This document shows positions 27,161 to 35,524 of a stretch of 47,081 bases of DNA, piece after piece. The stretch covers positions 1-47,081 of the forward strand of contig CAMLOU010000010.1 of assembly GCA_946481735.1 (NCBI GenBank), given 5' to 3'. A model generated the notes under the pieces. The model searched no databases, was not told where the DNA came from, and saw only the letters and a program-made list of their open reading frames with translations. The stretch comes from an uncultured Cellvibrio sp. (GTDB lineage Bacteria; Pseudomonadota; Gammaproteobacteria; Pseudomonadales; Cellvibrionaceae). Each line of letters starts with the position of its first letter. Positions within the stretch are counted from its first letter, which is position 1. A program made the translations under genes and the position numbers.

Positions 27161-27219
27161 TATATTGCTTGTTAATGCCCGGCTGCCACCCTGTGACAGC
27201 GGTTTATGAGGACACCAGC

Positions 27220-28857
27220 TTGTCGCAACCATCCCAACCTTCGCCCACTTCGCGGCAAGCATCATCCTTCCAGCACCTGTTGCAGGCTTTTTCCCAACCC
27301 CTGCACAACGCCACCTTCACGGGCATCCTGCGCGGCCTGGAAAAAGAAAGTCTGCGCGTCTTGCCCGATGGAACACTCGCACAAACGGATCATCCTCTGG
27401 CGCTGGGCTCCGCGCTCAAGCACCCGCATATCACCACCGATTACAGCGAGGCGCTGCTCGAGTTTATTACCGAGCCTTTCCGCCATATCGCCGAGTTGTT
27501 GCAGCAACTGGAAGATATTCACCGCTTTACCTGTCAGCAACTGGATCAACAAGGCGAGCGCCTGTGGCCTGCCAGTATGCCTTGCTTATTAGGGTCGGAT
27601 GACCAAATTCCTGTTGCGCGTTACGGCAACTCCAACAGCGGCACCATGAAGACGATTTACCGTATCGGCCTGGGCCATCGCTATGGCCGTTCGATGCAAA
27701 CCATCGCCGGCATTCACTATAATTTTTCGCTGCCCAATGAATTCTGGCTCGCCTTGCAACAGGAAGAAGGTAACCAGTTATCCTTGCAGGATTACAAGAC
27801 CCAACGTTACTTTGCCTTGATCCGTAACTTCCGCCGTTATTTCTGGTTGCTGATTTATTTGTTCGGTGCCTCGCCGGCTGTGTGCAGTTCGTTTGTGAAA
27901 GGTCGCGCGCATCAGTTGCAGGCTTTCGATGAACAGGCCAAATCACTCTACACACCTTATGCCACATCGTTGCGTATGGGTGACCTCGGTTACCAGAGTG
28001 ACGCTCAGCAATCATTGATTGTGTGTTACAACAATCTGCCCAGTTATCTTAAAACCTTGTATGGCGCCATCTCTACCACACATCCGGCTTATGAAGCTGT
28101 GGGGTTGATGGATGCCCAGGGACGTTATCAGCAACTCAACACCAGCCTGCTACAAATCGAAAATGAATTTTATAGCAGCATCCGCCCCAAACACCCGGCC
28201 CAATCCGGCGAAACTGCTTTGCAGGCACTGCGCTTGCGCGGAGTGGAATATGTGGAAGTGCGGTGCATTGATCTCAATCCGTATGAGCCGCTCGGCATTA
28301 CCGCCGAACAGATGCATGTCATGGATGCGTTTTTATTGTTTTGTTTACTGCACGATAGTCCGCTGACCGGTTCAGAAGAATACCGCGAAGGGCAGGACAA
28401 TCAGAAACGTGTGGTTTACCACGGGCGCGATCCGGATCTGACATTGATACGCAACCGGGAAACCATCAGCATGCGTCGCTGGGCTGAAGACATTCTGGCC
28501 GGAACAGCGGAATGCGCCGCCTTGCTGGATCAGGCCAATGGTGGCACGCAATATCAACAGGCAGTCGCTCAACAATCCCTGAAAGTGCAACACCCTGAAC
28601 TGACACCCTCAGCGCGCATACTGCAAGATATGCGCACCGAACAGAAAACATTTTTTGGCCACACCATGGCGCTAGCTGAGCAACATCGGCAATATTTTGC
28701 CAGCCATCCACTCGACGCTGATAAGGAAGCTTATTACCAACGCCTTGCGCAGCGCTCGCTGATTGAACAACAGGAACTTGAAGCGACGCCGCAATTACCT
28801 TTTGCAGCCTACCTCGATAATTATTATGCGCAATATCGCTGCTGTGTGAACAACTAA
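27220..28857 (+). CDS. gshA: glutamate-cysteine ligase GshA
   Basis: First enzyme of glutathione synthesis, gamma-proteobacterial type. Conserved stretches: GILRGLEKESLRV (ATP/metal site), HPHITTDYSEALLEFITEP, IAGIHYNFSLP, ALIRNFRRYFWLLIYLFGAS, LQIENEFYSSIRPK and YVEVRCIDLNPYEPLGI. I chose TTG 27220 (545 residues) because GAGG lies 8 bases upstream. In-frame alternatives are GTG 27193, ATG 27175, ATG 27148 and TTG 27106; all would add residues lacking family resemblance and lack a comparable ribosome site. A glutathione gene close to oxyR fits an oxidative-stress neighbourhood, though no shared control is visible. Confidence 0.94.
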   Translation: MSQPSQPSPTSRQASSFQHLLQAFSQPLHNATFTGILRGLEKESLRVLPDGTLAQTDHPLALGSALKHPHITTDYSEALLEFITEPFRHIAELLQQLEDIHRFTCQQLDQQGERLWPASMPCLLGSDDQIPVARYGNSNSGTMKTIYRIGLGHRYGRSMQTIAGIHYNFSLPNEFWLALQQEEGNQLSLQDYKTQRYFALIRNFRRYFWLLIYLFGASPAVCSSFVKGRAHQLQAFDEQAKSLYTPYATSLRMGDLGYQSDAQQSLIVCYNNLPSYLKTLYGAISTTHPAYEAVGLMDAQGRYQQLNTSLLQIENEFYSSIRPKHPAQSGETALQALRLRGVEYVEVRCIDLNPYEPLGITAEQMHVMDAFLLFCLLHDSPLTGSEEYREGQDNQKRVVYHGRDPDLTLIRNRETISMRRWAEDILAGTAECAALLDQANGGTQYQQAVAQQSLKVQHPELTPSARILQDMRTEQKTFFGHTMALAEQHRQYFASHPLDADKEAYYQRLAQRSLIEQQELEATPQLPFAAYLDNYYAQYRCCVNN

Positions 28858-28868
28858 CAACGCACGCA

Positions 28869-28907
28869 CCTGCCCCAGGATTTTAATAAATGTTCGGGCA
28901 GGTTTTT
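28869..28907 (+). terminator. terminator after gshA
   Basis: CCTGCCC (28869-28875) and GGGCAGG (28896-28902) followed by TTTTT, 11 bases after the gshA stop. The loop is long (20 bases). Confidence 0.65.
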
Positions 28908-28914
28908 ATTGCCT

Positions 28915-29346
28915 TTACTTTTGCATCACCAGATTATTGAATAACACATCGTTGATCGCCGCCTGCTCACCGGTTTCTTCCGCGAGCAGGCGATTAATCT
29001 CGGTCAATGAATCCTGGCGCATCGCTTCTTTTCCCTCGACACTGGCCATGGCCTCGTCGGTCTGGCGACTGAACAACAACACCAGTGCATTGCGGATCAA
29101 CGGCATGTGGTGATTGACCGCCTCTACGGCCTTGGGGTCATCGACGCGCAAGGAAATATCCGCTTTGAGATATTTAATCTTGCCTACGCCGCCGTAATTC
29201 ACCACAAATGCTGGCTTAAGTTCTATATAAGGCCCGCTGGCACCCCCACCGCCGCCAGCGGCAAAGACCGGAGAATGCCCCAGGTAAAAACTCACCAGCA
29301 ACATCCATAACACATGCCTGGTCCGACAACCCATAGCAGTATTCAT
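28915..29346 (-). CDS. FliL-like exported protein
   Basis: A 143-residue protein with a FliL-type domain. ATG 29346 follows AGGGAG by 5 bases. The N-terminus (HVLWMLLVSFYLGHSPVFAA) looks like a signal peptide or anchor, followed by a glycine run (GGGGGASGP). The body shows the FliL pattern: PYIELKPAFVVNYGG, KYLKADISLRVDD, HHMPLIRNALVLLFSRQTDE and a C-terminal NDVLFNNLVMQK. FliL normally sits at the flagellar basal body next to the stator; a copy outside a flagellar operon, as here, is found in several gammaproteobacteria. It is convergent with gshA. Whether it acts on the flagellum or elsewhere cannot be told. Confidence 0.78.
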   Translation of the reverse strand: MNTAMGCRTRHVLWMLLVSFYLGHSPVFAAGGGGGASGPYIELKPAFVVNYGGVGKIKYLKADISLRVDDPKAVEAVNHHMPLIRNALVLLFSRQTDEAMASVEGKEAMRQDSLTEINRLLAEETGEQAAINDVLFNNLVMQK

Positions 29347-29548
29347 AACATCTCCCTACACCGTTCCGAATAAATGGAGGTATTGAACCCTCCGATAAAT
29401 GGCCGGTCAACCCTTGGCTTTTCTGGCGTCTCGCTATACGCCGACAATCACATCCCATCAAACAGTCCACAGGCATCCGGCAATTGGCTGGCGCACCCGG
29501 AGACTTTTTGCGTACTATTGCTTCCATAACCTTAACGAAGGATTCACC

Positions 29549-30040
29549 ATGTTGCCCAGTATTCGCCAGACAAATCTAATTATCTTCCTCGGCTGTGTTG
29601 GTTTAATGTTGATTGCCGCCTACATGGAGCACGTTATGGGGCTGGAACCCTGTCCGCTCTGTATTACCCAACGGGCCTTTGTAATTCTTGTGGGGCTCAT
29701 TGCCCTGATTGCATTCCTCCATAACCCTGTCCGGATCGGCCGGCGCGTCTACGCTGTGCTGGGTATCCTTGCGGCAGTCATCGGCGGAGCTTTTTCGAGT
29801 CGCCAATTGTGGCTGCAAAGCTTGCCCGAAGATCAGGTCCCGGCGTGTGGCCCTGGTCTTTCTTATATGTTTGACGTTTATCCGTTCCTTCAGGCACTGG
29901 AGGTGTTGCTGCAAGGTGACGGTAATTGCGCAAAGGTGGACTGGTCCCTGTTTGGTATCAGCATTGCTGGCTGGACCCTGGTGGCGTTCATCGGCCTGGC
30001 ATTGATCAATCTCTTTCAGGCCTGGCGGAAGGCTGATTAG
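29549..30040 (+). CDS. dsbB: disulfide bond formation protein DsbB
   Basis: A 163-residue inner-membrane quinone reductase that reoxidises DsbA. Four membrane helices can be seen. The first periplasmic cysteine pair is CPLC (35-38, in LEPCPLCITQR); the second pair is Cys 100 (DQVPACGPG) and Cys 127 (GNCAKVDW). AAGGA lies 7 bases before ATG 29549; a longer frame to 29399 is not supported. The 200 bases upstream, shared with the divergent FliL-like gene, must hold its promoter. The pair dsbB-rsd is a known neighbourhood in Pseudomonas (dsbH-algQ). Confidence 0.94.
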   Translation: MLPSIRQTNLIIFLGCVGLMLIAAYMEHVMGLEPCPLCITQRAFVILVGLIALIAFLHNPVRIGRRVYAVLGILAAVIGGAFSSRQLWLQSLPEDQVPACGPGLSYMFDVYPFLQALEVLLQGDGNCAKVDWSLFGISIAGWTLVAFIGLALINLFQAWRKAD

Positions 30041-30113
30041 GCTTGCCGTCAGCGGCGGGATAGCCTATCTTGACTCGCCTGATTTAAAAAATGGTTATTC
30101 AAGGAAATATCGC

Positions 30114-30581
30114 ATGCTAGACAATTGTAAAAACGCCAAAGAGCTCTGGGGCGGCGTCAGCGAAATCATTGATCGCTGGCTGCAAGAGCGACAGGACATG
30201 CTAGTGCAATACTGTGCACTGAGCGGCCTTGAAGCCACCCCTGAAAACGAAGCCCTGCGCGGAGCGAAGTTGCGTACCCTGTGTCAGATCCTGGTGGACT
30301 ATGTCTCAGCAGGCCACTTTGAAATTTACGATCAACTCATTAAAGAAGGTCGGCAGTTTGACGATACCGACGCATTGAAAGAAGCCGGCACACTTTTCTC
30401 TGTGGTCGATAAAACGACTGAGCAAATCCTCGACTTCAACGACAAATACCTGGAAACCGACGACCTCACTTCACTTGATGCCGATCTTTCGGAATTGGGC
30501 GAAACACTGGAAGTACGCTTCAGCGCCGAAGACCGCATGATTGCGGTACTGCACACATCACATAAAGACCTGGTCAGCTAA
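30114..30581 (+). CDS. rsd: anti-sigma-70 factor Rsd/AlgQ
   Basis: A 155-residue regulator of the Rsd/AlgQ family, which binds the housekeeping sigma factor in stationary phase. MLDNCKNAKELWGGVSEIID and the block LVDYVSAGHFEIYDQL are highly typical. The protein is all-helical. AAGGA precedes the ATG. It lies 73 bases after dsbB on the same strand and is followed by a strong terminator. In Pseudomonas the ortholog AlgQ affects alginate and pyoverdine production; the AlgP-like gene nearby supports the same conserved region. Confidence 0.93.
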   Translation: MLDNCKNAKELWGGVSEIIDRWLQERQDMLVQYCALSGLEATPENEALRGAKLRTLCQILVDYVSAGHFEIYDQLIKEGRQFDDTDALKEAGTLFSVVDKTTEQILDFNDKYLETDDLTSLDADLSELGETLEVRFSAEDRMIAVLHTSHKDLVS

Positions 30582-30622
30582 TCCTGTTCTCACGGCACCG
30601 TTCCAGCAGGATTAACGCCCAT

Positions 30623-30653
30623 AAAAAAACCCGCTTTTGACAGCGGGTTTTTT
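30623..30653. terminator. bidirectional terminator between rsd and the FKBP gene
   Basis: AAAAAAA-CCCGCT-TTTGAC-AGCGGG-TTTTTT: a GC stem flanked by A and T runs, between convergent genes. Confidence 0.88.
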
Positions 30654-30671
30654 GTTAGCTCGTTGAATTTT

Positions 30672-31391
30672 TTACTCGGCGTCAGCCTTTTTCACTTCCA
30701 GCAATTCCACTTCAAACACCAGTACAGAGTTGGGTGGAATCGGGCCGTTGGCGCCAGGGCCATATGCCAGGTCAGACGGGATAACCAATTCCCACTTGGA
30801 GCCTTGTGACATCAACTGCAGGCCTTCAGTCCAACCCGGGATAACACTGTTCAGGTCAAACGTAGCGGGCTCGTTACGTGAGTAAGAGCTATCGAATTCA
30901 GTACCGTCCAGCAACTTGCCGCTGTAGTGTACGGTCACAGTGTCGGTCGCCTTGGGCTTAACACCGGAACCTTCGGTGATCACACGATATTGCAAACCGC
31001 TTTCAGTGGTGGTCACACCCTCTTTAGCTTTGTTTTCCTCAAGGAATGCCTTACCTTTCTCAGCATTCTCATCGGCGATTTTTTTCTGCTCTTCTTCACG
31101 CTTGGCCATGGCCTGTTCCTGGAAGGTCTGCATAACAGTCTGCATTTCTTCTTCCGTCAGACGGGACTCAACACCGTCACGCACATCGTTGAGTGCCAGC
31201 ATGAAACTGTCCGGATCAACCACCAGACCGTTTTGCTTGAAGTTATTTGCCAGGTTGCGGGCAATGGTGTAGTTCACTTTCTGCTCGAGCGTGGTCAGCT
31301 CAACAGCTTTGGGTTCCTCAGCCTGTTTTTCACAACCGACCACCAGAACAACAGAAGACACTAAGCCCACAAGTAGTTTTTTGTTAATCAT
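30672..31391 (-). CDS. FKBP-type peptidyl-prolyl isomerase lipoprotein
   Basis: A 239-residue isomerase of the FkpA/Mip group. The N-terminus is a lipoprotein signal (KKLLVGLVSSVVLVVGC, Cys 20). Residues 30-125 are the helical dimerisation domain with a long helix (KREEEQKKIADENAEKGKAF). The C-terminal FKBP domain has TVTVHYSGKLLDGTEFDSSY, VIPGWTEGLQLM and IPSDLAYGPGANGPIPPNSV. It acts as a periplasmic foldase and chaperone. AAGGTG lies a few bases before the ATG. The same neighbour order (algQ, FKBP, algP) is known in Pseudomonas. Confidence 0.93.
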   Translation of the reverse strand: MINKKLLVGLVSSVVLVVGCEKQAEEPKAVELTTLEQKVNYTIARNLANNFKQNGLVVDPDSFMLALNDVRDGVESRLTEEEMQTVMQTFQEQAMAKREEEQKKIADENAEKGKAFLEENKAKEGVTTTESGLQYRVITEGSGVKPKATDTVTVHYSGKLLDGTEFDSSYSRNEPATFDLNSVIPGWTEGLQLMSQGSKWELVIPSDLAYGPGANGPIPPNSVLVFEVELLEVKKADAE

Positions 31392-31980
31392 ATGACACCT
31401 TAAATTTATTGATGTATTTGCTTCCTAATCTATCCAGCCAGGACATAAGGGCCGGTCGACCGATTAAATCCAACCCGGCAAATCCACTACTTCAGGGGCC
31501 AGAGAAGCCGCCAATGGTATACCAACTGGGAAGGATTGTGAGCCTCTTTTGCGGTTTTTTTGCTGAATTCTGCGGGTTTTGTGCGGAATCTGCGATGCAA
31601 TCGGCGGGCAAGATGATGGTCCCTATGCTTGCCTCAGGATGAACCGGCGCAGTTCAGACTGTTATTTTTGCGCTTGGTTCGAACCCTTACCAGGATGCGC
31701 TATCAGAGACTCATATTTGGATTTGCTTTTATTTTCGCAGCTCGATGACCAGCATCCGGCTCAACCTTGGATGCGCGTACAAAAAATCAACACTTTTGTT
31801 CGTTAGCAGACATACACTTTTTTAAAAACCACGATTACAATGAGGCCGGTTCAAAAGCTCATCCTGATGTAAAAAGATAGTCGCCGTTTCAGCCTGATGT
31901 TCACGATAAGTTTGCATCTGGATTTGTCCATAAGATTGCATCATTCACTGTTACCACCCTTAAACCGATAGGACACCGTC
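31392..31980. other. 589-base intergenic region upstream of the algP-like gene
   Basis: No convincing gene. It is AT-richer toward the right end and must carry the promoters of the divergent FKBP and AlgP-like genes; TTACAAT around 31831-31840 is a possible -10 for the latter. A GTG frame of 34 codons near 31540 has a GGAAGG ribosome site but encodes a repetitive Cys/Phe-rich peptide of no known type. Confidence 0.5.
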
Positions 31981-32919
31981 ATGGCCGCCAAAAAGACAAC
32001 CTCAGTCTCGATTGCTGACATTGAAAAGCAGATTGCCAAAGTAAGTGCCGAGCTAGAAAAAGCGCGGGCACAAAAACTCAACGCCGCAGAAAAAGCACTT
32101 GCTGCCGCACAAAAGTCCGCAGCGGCATCAGCCAAAAAACTGGCTGACCTGCGTGGCAAAGCTGCAACGACTGCAGCGGCCAAGGCCCGTCTGCAGAAAC
32201 TGAAAGCCGAGGCCGCCGCGCAAAACAAAACGCTGGTCGCCGCCCATGAGGTTGTCGCAGCACTGCGTGCCGAGAAAAAAAATGCAGCAGAGATGAGCAA
32301 AGCCGTGGCCAAGGCCACCAAATCGACTAAGGCAAAACCAGCCAGGACTGAAAAGAAAGCGGCAAAGAAAGTGACGGCGAAGCCCGCCACAGCAGCGAAA
32401 AAAGCAGCCACCAAAAAAGCTGAGGCACCGGCTGCAGTAACCAGCGCACCCGCATCAACTGCCCCCGCCAAACCCAAAGCCACTAAAAAGGCCGCCGCAA
32501 AACCTGCGGCTAAAAAAGCGGCTCCGGTAGCAAACAAGCCGGCCGAGTCCGGCAAGGCGAGCGAAAAACCGGCCGCAGAACAACAAAAGCCTGCTGAAAA
32601 GAAAGCTGCCAAGCCCGCGAAAAAAGCACAGCGCAAGGCTGAGAAAAAAGCAGAGACCAAACCCGAAAACAACGCTGAGAAAAAGGCTGAGCCGAAAGTA
32701 GAGAAAAAGCCGGCAGCGACGACATCCAAGCCCGCTGAGCCAGCGCCGGTAAATACCGTGGTGACTGATACCCATGAGAAGCCGATTCCAAGCCACACCA
32801 CCATCGGTATGATTGAGCCGCGCGATAATCCGCTTCCCAAAGCGACTCAGGTACCGGATGCGCCGACATCACCTACTCCGGCAAGCGGCAGCCTGTTTGA
32901 AAACGACGATAAGTTCTGA
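31981..32919 (+). CDS. algP: AlgP-like Lys/Ala-rich histone-like protein
   Basis: A 312-residue low-complexity protein. The first 110 residues form a coiled coil (ADIEKQIAKVSAELEKARAQ). Residues about 115-260 are Lys/Ala/Pro-rich with KAAKK, KPAAKK and KKAEKKAE units, like histone H1 or the AlgP (AlgR3) tail, and likely bind DNA. The end (about 265-312) is not basic and has GMIEPRDNPLPKATQ. AGGA lies 7 bases before ATG 31981. AlgP identity rests mainly on the basic repeat tail and on neighbours (rsd/algQ, FKBP, TIGR02444, ABC-F); the N-terminus differs from Pseudomonas AlgP as I remember it. A PhaF-like phasin is an alternative. A 299-codon antisense frame is an artefact of the repeats. Confidence 0.7.
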   Translation: MAAKKTTSVSIADIEKQIAKVSAELEKARAQKLNAAEKALAAAQKSAAASAKKLADLRGKAATTAAAKARLQKLKAEAAAQNKTLVAAHEVVAALRAEKKNAAEMSKAVAKATKSTKAKPARTEKKAAKKVTAKPATAAKKAATKKAEAPAAVTSAPASTAPAKPKATKKAAAKPAAKKAAPVANKPAESGKASEKPAAEQQKPAEKKAAKPAKKAQRKAEKKAETKPENNAEKKAEPKVEKKPAATTSKPAEPAPVNTVVTDTHEKPIPSHTTIGMIEPRDNPLPKATQVPDAPTSPTPASGSLFENDDKF

Positions 32920-32985
32920 TTGACGTAACGTGAGTTGCGGTGTCCGTTTGGACGGTAGCCAAGGTAATTTGTAATCCGCTTGTCA

Positions 32986-33017
32986 TTAGGCCATGGGTTT
33001 CGAAACCCATGGCCTAA
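32986..33017. repeat. perfect 32-bp palindrome
   Basis: A perfect palindrome, each arm 16 bases (TTAGGCCATGGGTTTC and its complement), centred on TTTCGAAA. It sits in the gap between the convergent AlgP-like and TIGR02444 genes. No T run follows on either strand, so it is not a standard terminator. The central TTTCGAAA is also at the inner ends of the arms of the element at 43431-43536. Confidence 0.95.
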
Positions 33018-33041
33018 CACCAAGCTCATATCGGGCAAAGG

Positions 33042-33533
33042 CTAATACTTACTTCTCATTTCTTCCAACAAATAAGCCAGTATCTCTTCAACCAAATTCT
33101 TTGGTACGCGAAGCGTGTTCAGATAATGTAATACGTTTTCCCCCAAGGCTAATGGCGTCGTTTCCGCAGGCCAATCGCCGGCCATCGCTTCCAGCCAATC
33201 CAATTCGACTTTTTCCGCCGCCAGTTCCGCCGATTTGATCGCCTGGCGACAGCTGCCGACCTGGTGATCCTCCGAAGCGTGCTGCTTGAGATCCCTGCGC
33301 AGTTGTCGCAATGGCGCAACGACAGCGCGATCCCATGATGCAATGCATTCATGCGCCTGCTCCAGACGCTCAGGCGTCAGCCGAATGTTTTGTGCGTCCA
33401 GCCAACAACTCCACAACACCATATTGGTGTTCGCCTGGAAGTCATATTGCAAGCGCAAGTATACGTTCTCTACACCGGGGGCGGCGTAAAGCGCGAGGGC
33501 AAAATTCCATAGAGAAACCGTTGGGGGAGTCAT
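33042..33533 (-). CDS. TIGR02444 (DUF2390) family protein
   Basis: A 163-residue protein of a conserved gammaproteobacterial family without known function. VSLWNFALALYAAPGVENVY followed by LQYDFQANTNMVLWSCWLDA is the typical N-terminus. GGAAG lies 6 bases before ATG 33533; the ATG two codons earlier (33539) directly abuts this site and is less likely. The gene is usually adjacent to the ABC-F ATPase gene, as here, where it is divergent from it with 80 bases between. The family is small, soluble and helical. Confidence 0.85.
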   Translation of the reverse strand: MTPPTVSLWNFALALYAAPGVENVYLRLQYDFQANTNMVLWSCWLDAQNIRLTPERLEQAHECIASWDRAVVAPLRQLRRDLKQHASEDHQVGSCRQAIKSAELAAEKVELDWLEAMAGDWPAETTPLALGENVLHYLNTLRVPKNLVEEILAYLLEEMRSKY

Positions 33534-33615
33534 ATACATCTTCCGGATTCAAAATTGTCCTGATTTTCATTGGCCGAACACATCGGTTGCGAAGCAGTCT
33601 GCTAGAATGCGCGCC

Positions 33616-35499
33616 ATGATTCAATTACAAAACATCTCTTTACAACGCGGCAGCAAATTCCTGCTGGAATCCGCCGACCTGACCATTTTTCCGGGCCAGA
33701 AGATTGGCTTGATCGGTGCCAATGGCAGCGGTAAATCCACTCTTTTCCAGATGCTGCTGGGCAGGATCGCCAGCGACACCGGCAGTTGCGAGGTTCCCCG
33801 CCAATGGCGCATCGCGCACATGGCACAGGAAGTGGGTCATACACAGCGTTCGGCGCTGGATTATGTGCTGGATGGCGATACCGAACTGCGCCGCCTTGAA
33901 GGGGAGATCGCCGCCGCCGGGCAGGATGGCGACAAGCTCGCGCACCTGTACGGCGAGATGGAGCAGATCTTTGCCTATTCCGCACCGGCCCGCGCGCAAC
34001 AATTATTGAGCGGCCTGGGATTTGCGCCGGGCGATGACACACGGCCGGTAAGCGATTTTTCCGGAGGCTGGCGTATCCGCCTCAACCTTGCCCAGGCGCT
34101 CATGTGTCCATCCGACCTGCTGTTGCTCGATGAGCCCACCAACCACCTGGATCTGGACGCAACCCTGTGGCTGGAACAATGGTTACAACGTTATCCCGGC
34201 ACGCTGATTATCATCTCTCACGACCGGGATTTTCTCGACAACATCATTGATCGCACCGTGTGTATCGAGCGCAATAAACTCGACAACTACGCGGGCAACT
34301 ATTCTGCTTTCGAACGGCAACGCGCCGAAAAACTCGCGCAACAACAGGTGAGTTTTGAGAAACAACAGGAACGCATTGCGCACATCGAAGACTTTATCCG
34401 CCGCTTCCGCGCCAAAGCCTCCAAGGCGCGTCAAGCGCAAAGCCGGATTAAAGAACTGGAGCGCATGGAAAAAATTGCACCAGCGCATATCGATTCGCCG
34501 TTTAGCTTTACCTTTACCTGCGCCGATAAAATGTCCACGCCACTGGTCCACATTGCGCGCGGTGAAATTGGTTATGGCGATAAGGCCGTCCTGCAAAAAG
34601 TCGAACTCAGTATCGTGCCGGAAACGCGCATCGGCTTGCTGGGGCCGAACGGTGCGGGGAAATCCAGCTTGATCAAAACCCTGGCTGGCAGCCTGCCGTT
34701 GCTGGCTGGCGAGCGAACCAACGGTGAGCATTTCAAGTTAGGTTATTTTGCCCAACATCAGCTGGAAGCGCTGGATATCAACGCGTCGGCGGCGCTGCAT
34801 ATCCAGCGCCTGTCGCCCCAGGCGCGCGAGCAGGAAGTGCGCAACTTCCTCGGCAGCTTCGATTTCCACGGGGAACGCGCGTTCGAACCTATCACGCATT
34901 TTTCCGGGGGTGAAAAAGCCCGCCTGGCGCTGGCGATCATCGCCTGGCAAAAGCCTAACGTACTACTGCTCGACGAACCGACCAACCACCTCGACCTGGA
35001 GATGCGCCAGGCATTGACCATGGCCTTGCAGGAATTTGAAGGCGCGGTCATTGTCGTGTCGCACGACCGCCATTTGTTGCGCAATACCGTGGATCAGTTT
35101 TTATTGGTGGCGGACGGCCGCGTCAGTGAATTTGACGGCGATCTGGAAGATTATTACCGCTGGCTTGCCCAACAAAAACAGGCGCTGGCCGGCGATACCA
35201 AACCGTTAGACAACACGGCCAAGGTAGACAAGAAAAACCTTCGCCAGCAATCTGCAGCGCAACGTCAGCAACTCAAGCCGCTGACCAATAAATTAAAGAA
35301 TCTCGAAAGCCAGATGGAAAAATTGCAGCGGCGGCTGAGCGAGATTGAAACCCACCTCAGCGACACCGGCATCTACGATGACATTAACAAAAAACAGCTG
35401 CAAGAATTGTTGGCAGAGCAGGCAAGGCTGCAACCGCAACTGATGGAATGTGAGGAAAACTGGTTGTTGATCAGCGAGCAAATTGAGGCGGCCAGTTAG
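33616..35499 (+). CDS. yheS: ABC-F family ATPase, YheS type
   Basis: A soluble ABC-F protein of 627 residues with two ATPase domains and no membrane part; such proteins act on ribosomes. Domain 1: Walker A GANGSGKST, signature SDFSGGWRIRLNLAQAL, Walker B LLLLDEPTNHLDLD. The linker has the arm/P-tip region (EKQQERIAHIEDFIRRFRAK, KASKARQAQSRIKELERM). Domain 2: GPNGAGKSS, HFSGGEKARLALAI and VLLLDEPTNHLDLE. The C-terminal 110 residues form a coiled coil (LKPLTNKLKNLESQMEKLQR). The order and length closely fit E. coli YheS. ATG 33616 fits the remembered start; ATG 33607 would add three residues and overlaps TAGAAT, a possible -10. Confidence 0.93.
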   Translation: MIQLQNISLQRGSKFLLESADLTIFPGQKIGLIGANGSGKSTLFQMLLGRIASDTGSCEVPRQWRIAHMAQEVGHTQRSALDYVLDGDTELRRLEGEIAAAGQDGDKLAHLYGEMEQIFAYSAPARAQQLLSGLGFAPGDDTRPVSDFSGGWRIRLNLAQALMCPSDLLLLDEPTNHLDLDATLWLEQWLQRYPGTLIIISHDRDFLDNIIDRTVCIERNKLDNYAGNYSAFERQRAEKLAQQQVSFEKQQERIAHIEDFIRRFRAKASKARQAQSRIKELERMEKIAPAHIDSPFSFTFTCADKMSTPLVHIARGEIGYGDKAVLQKVELSIVPETRIGLLGPNGAGKSSLIKTLAGSLPLLAGERTNGEHFKLGYFAQHQLEALDINASAALHIQRLSPQAREQEVRNFLGSFDFHGERAFEPITHFSGGEKARLALAIIAWQKPNVLLLDEPTNHLDLEMRQALTMALQEFEGAVIVVSHDRHLLRNTVDQFLLVADGRVSEFDGDLEDYYRWLAQQKQALAGDTKPLDNTAKVDKKNLRQQSAAQRQQLKPLTNKLKNLESQMEKLQRRLSEIETHLSDTGIYDDINKKQLQELLAEQARLQPQLMECEENWLLISEQIEAAS

Positions 35500-35524
35500 C
35501 AAAGGCGGCCGCCTCGTCAGCGTA

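Noticed and set aside
31409..31806. Small open frames upstream of the AlgP-like gene
   Set aside because: Cys/Phe-rich or random-looking peptides; only one GTG has a fair ribosome site and nothing resembles a known family.
31941..32840. 299-codon open frame antisense to the AlgP-like gene
   Set aside because: It comes from the Lys/Ala codon repeats read backwards, giving Ala/Phe-rich sequence, with no ribosome site.
32986..33017. Ordinary rho-independent terminator
   Set aside because: The palindrome has no loop and no T run on either strand.
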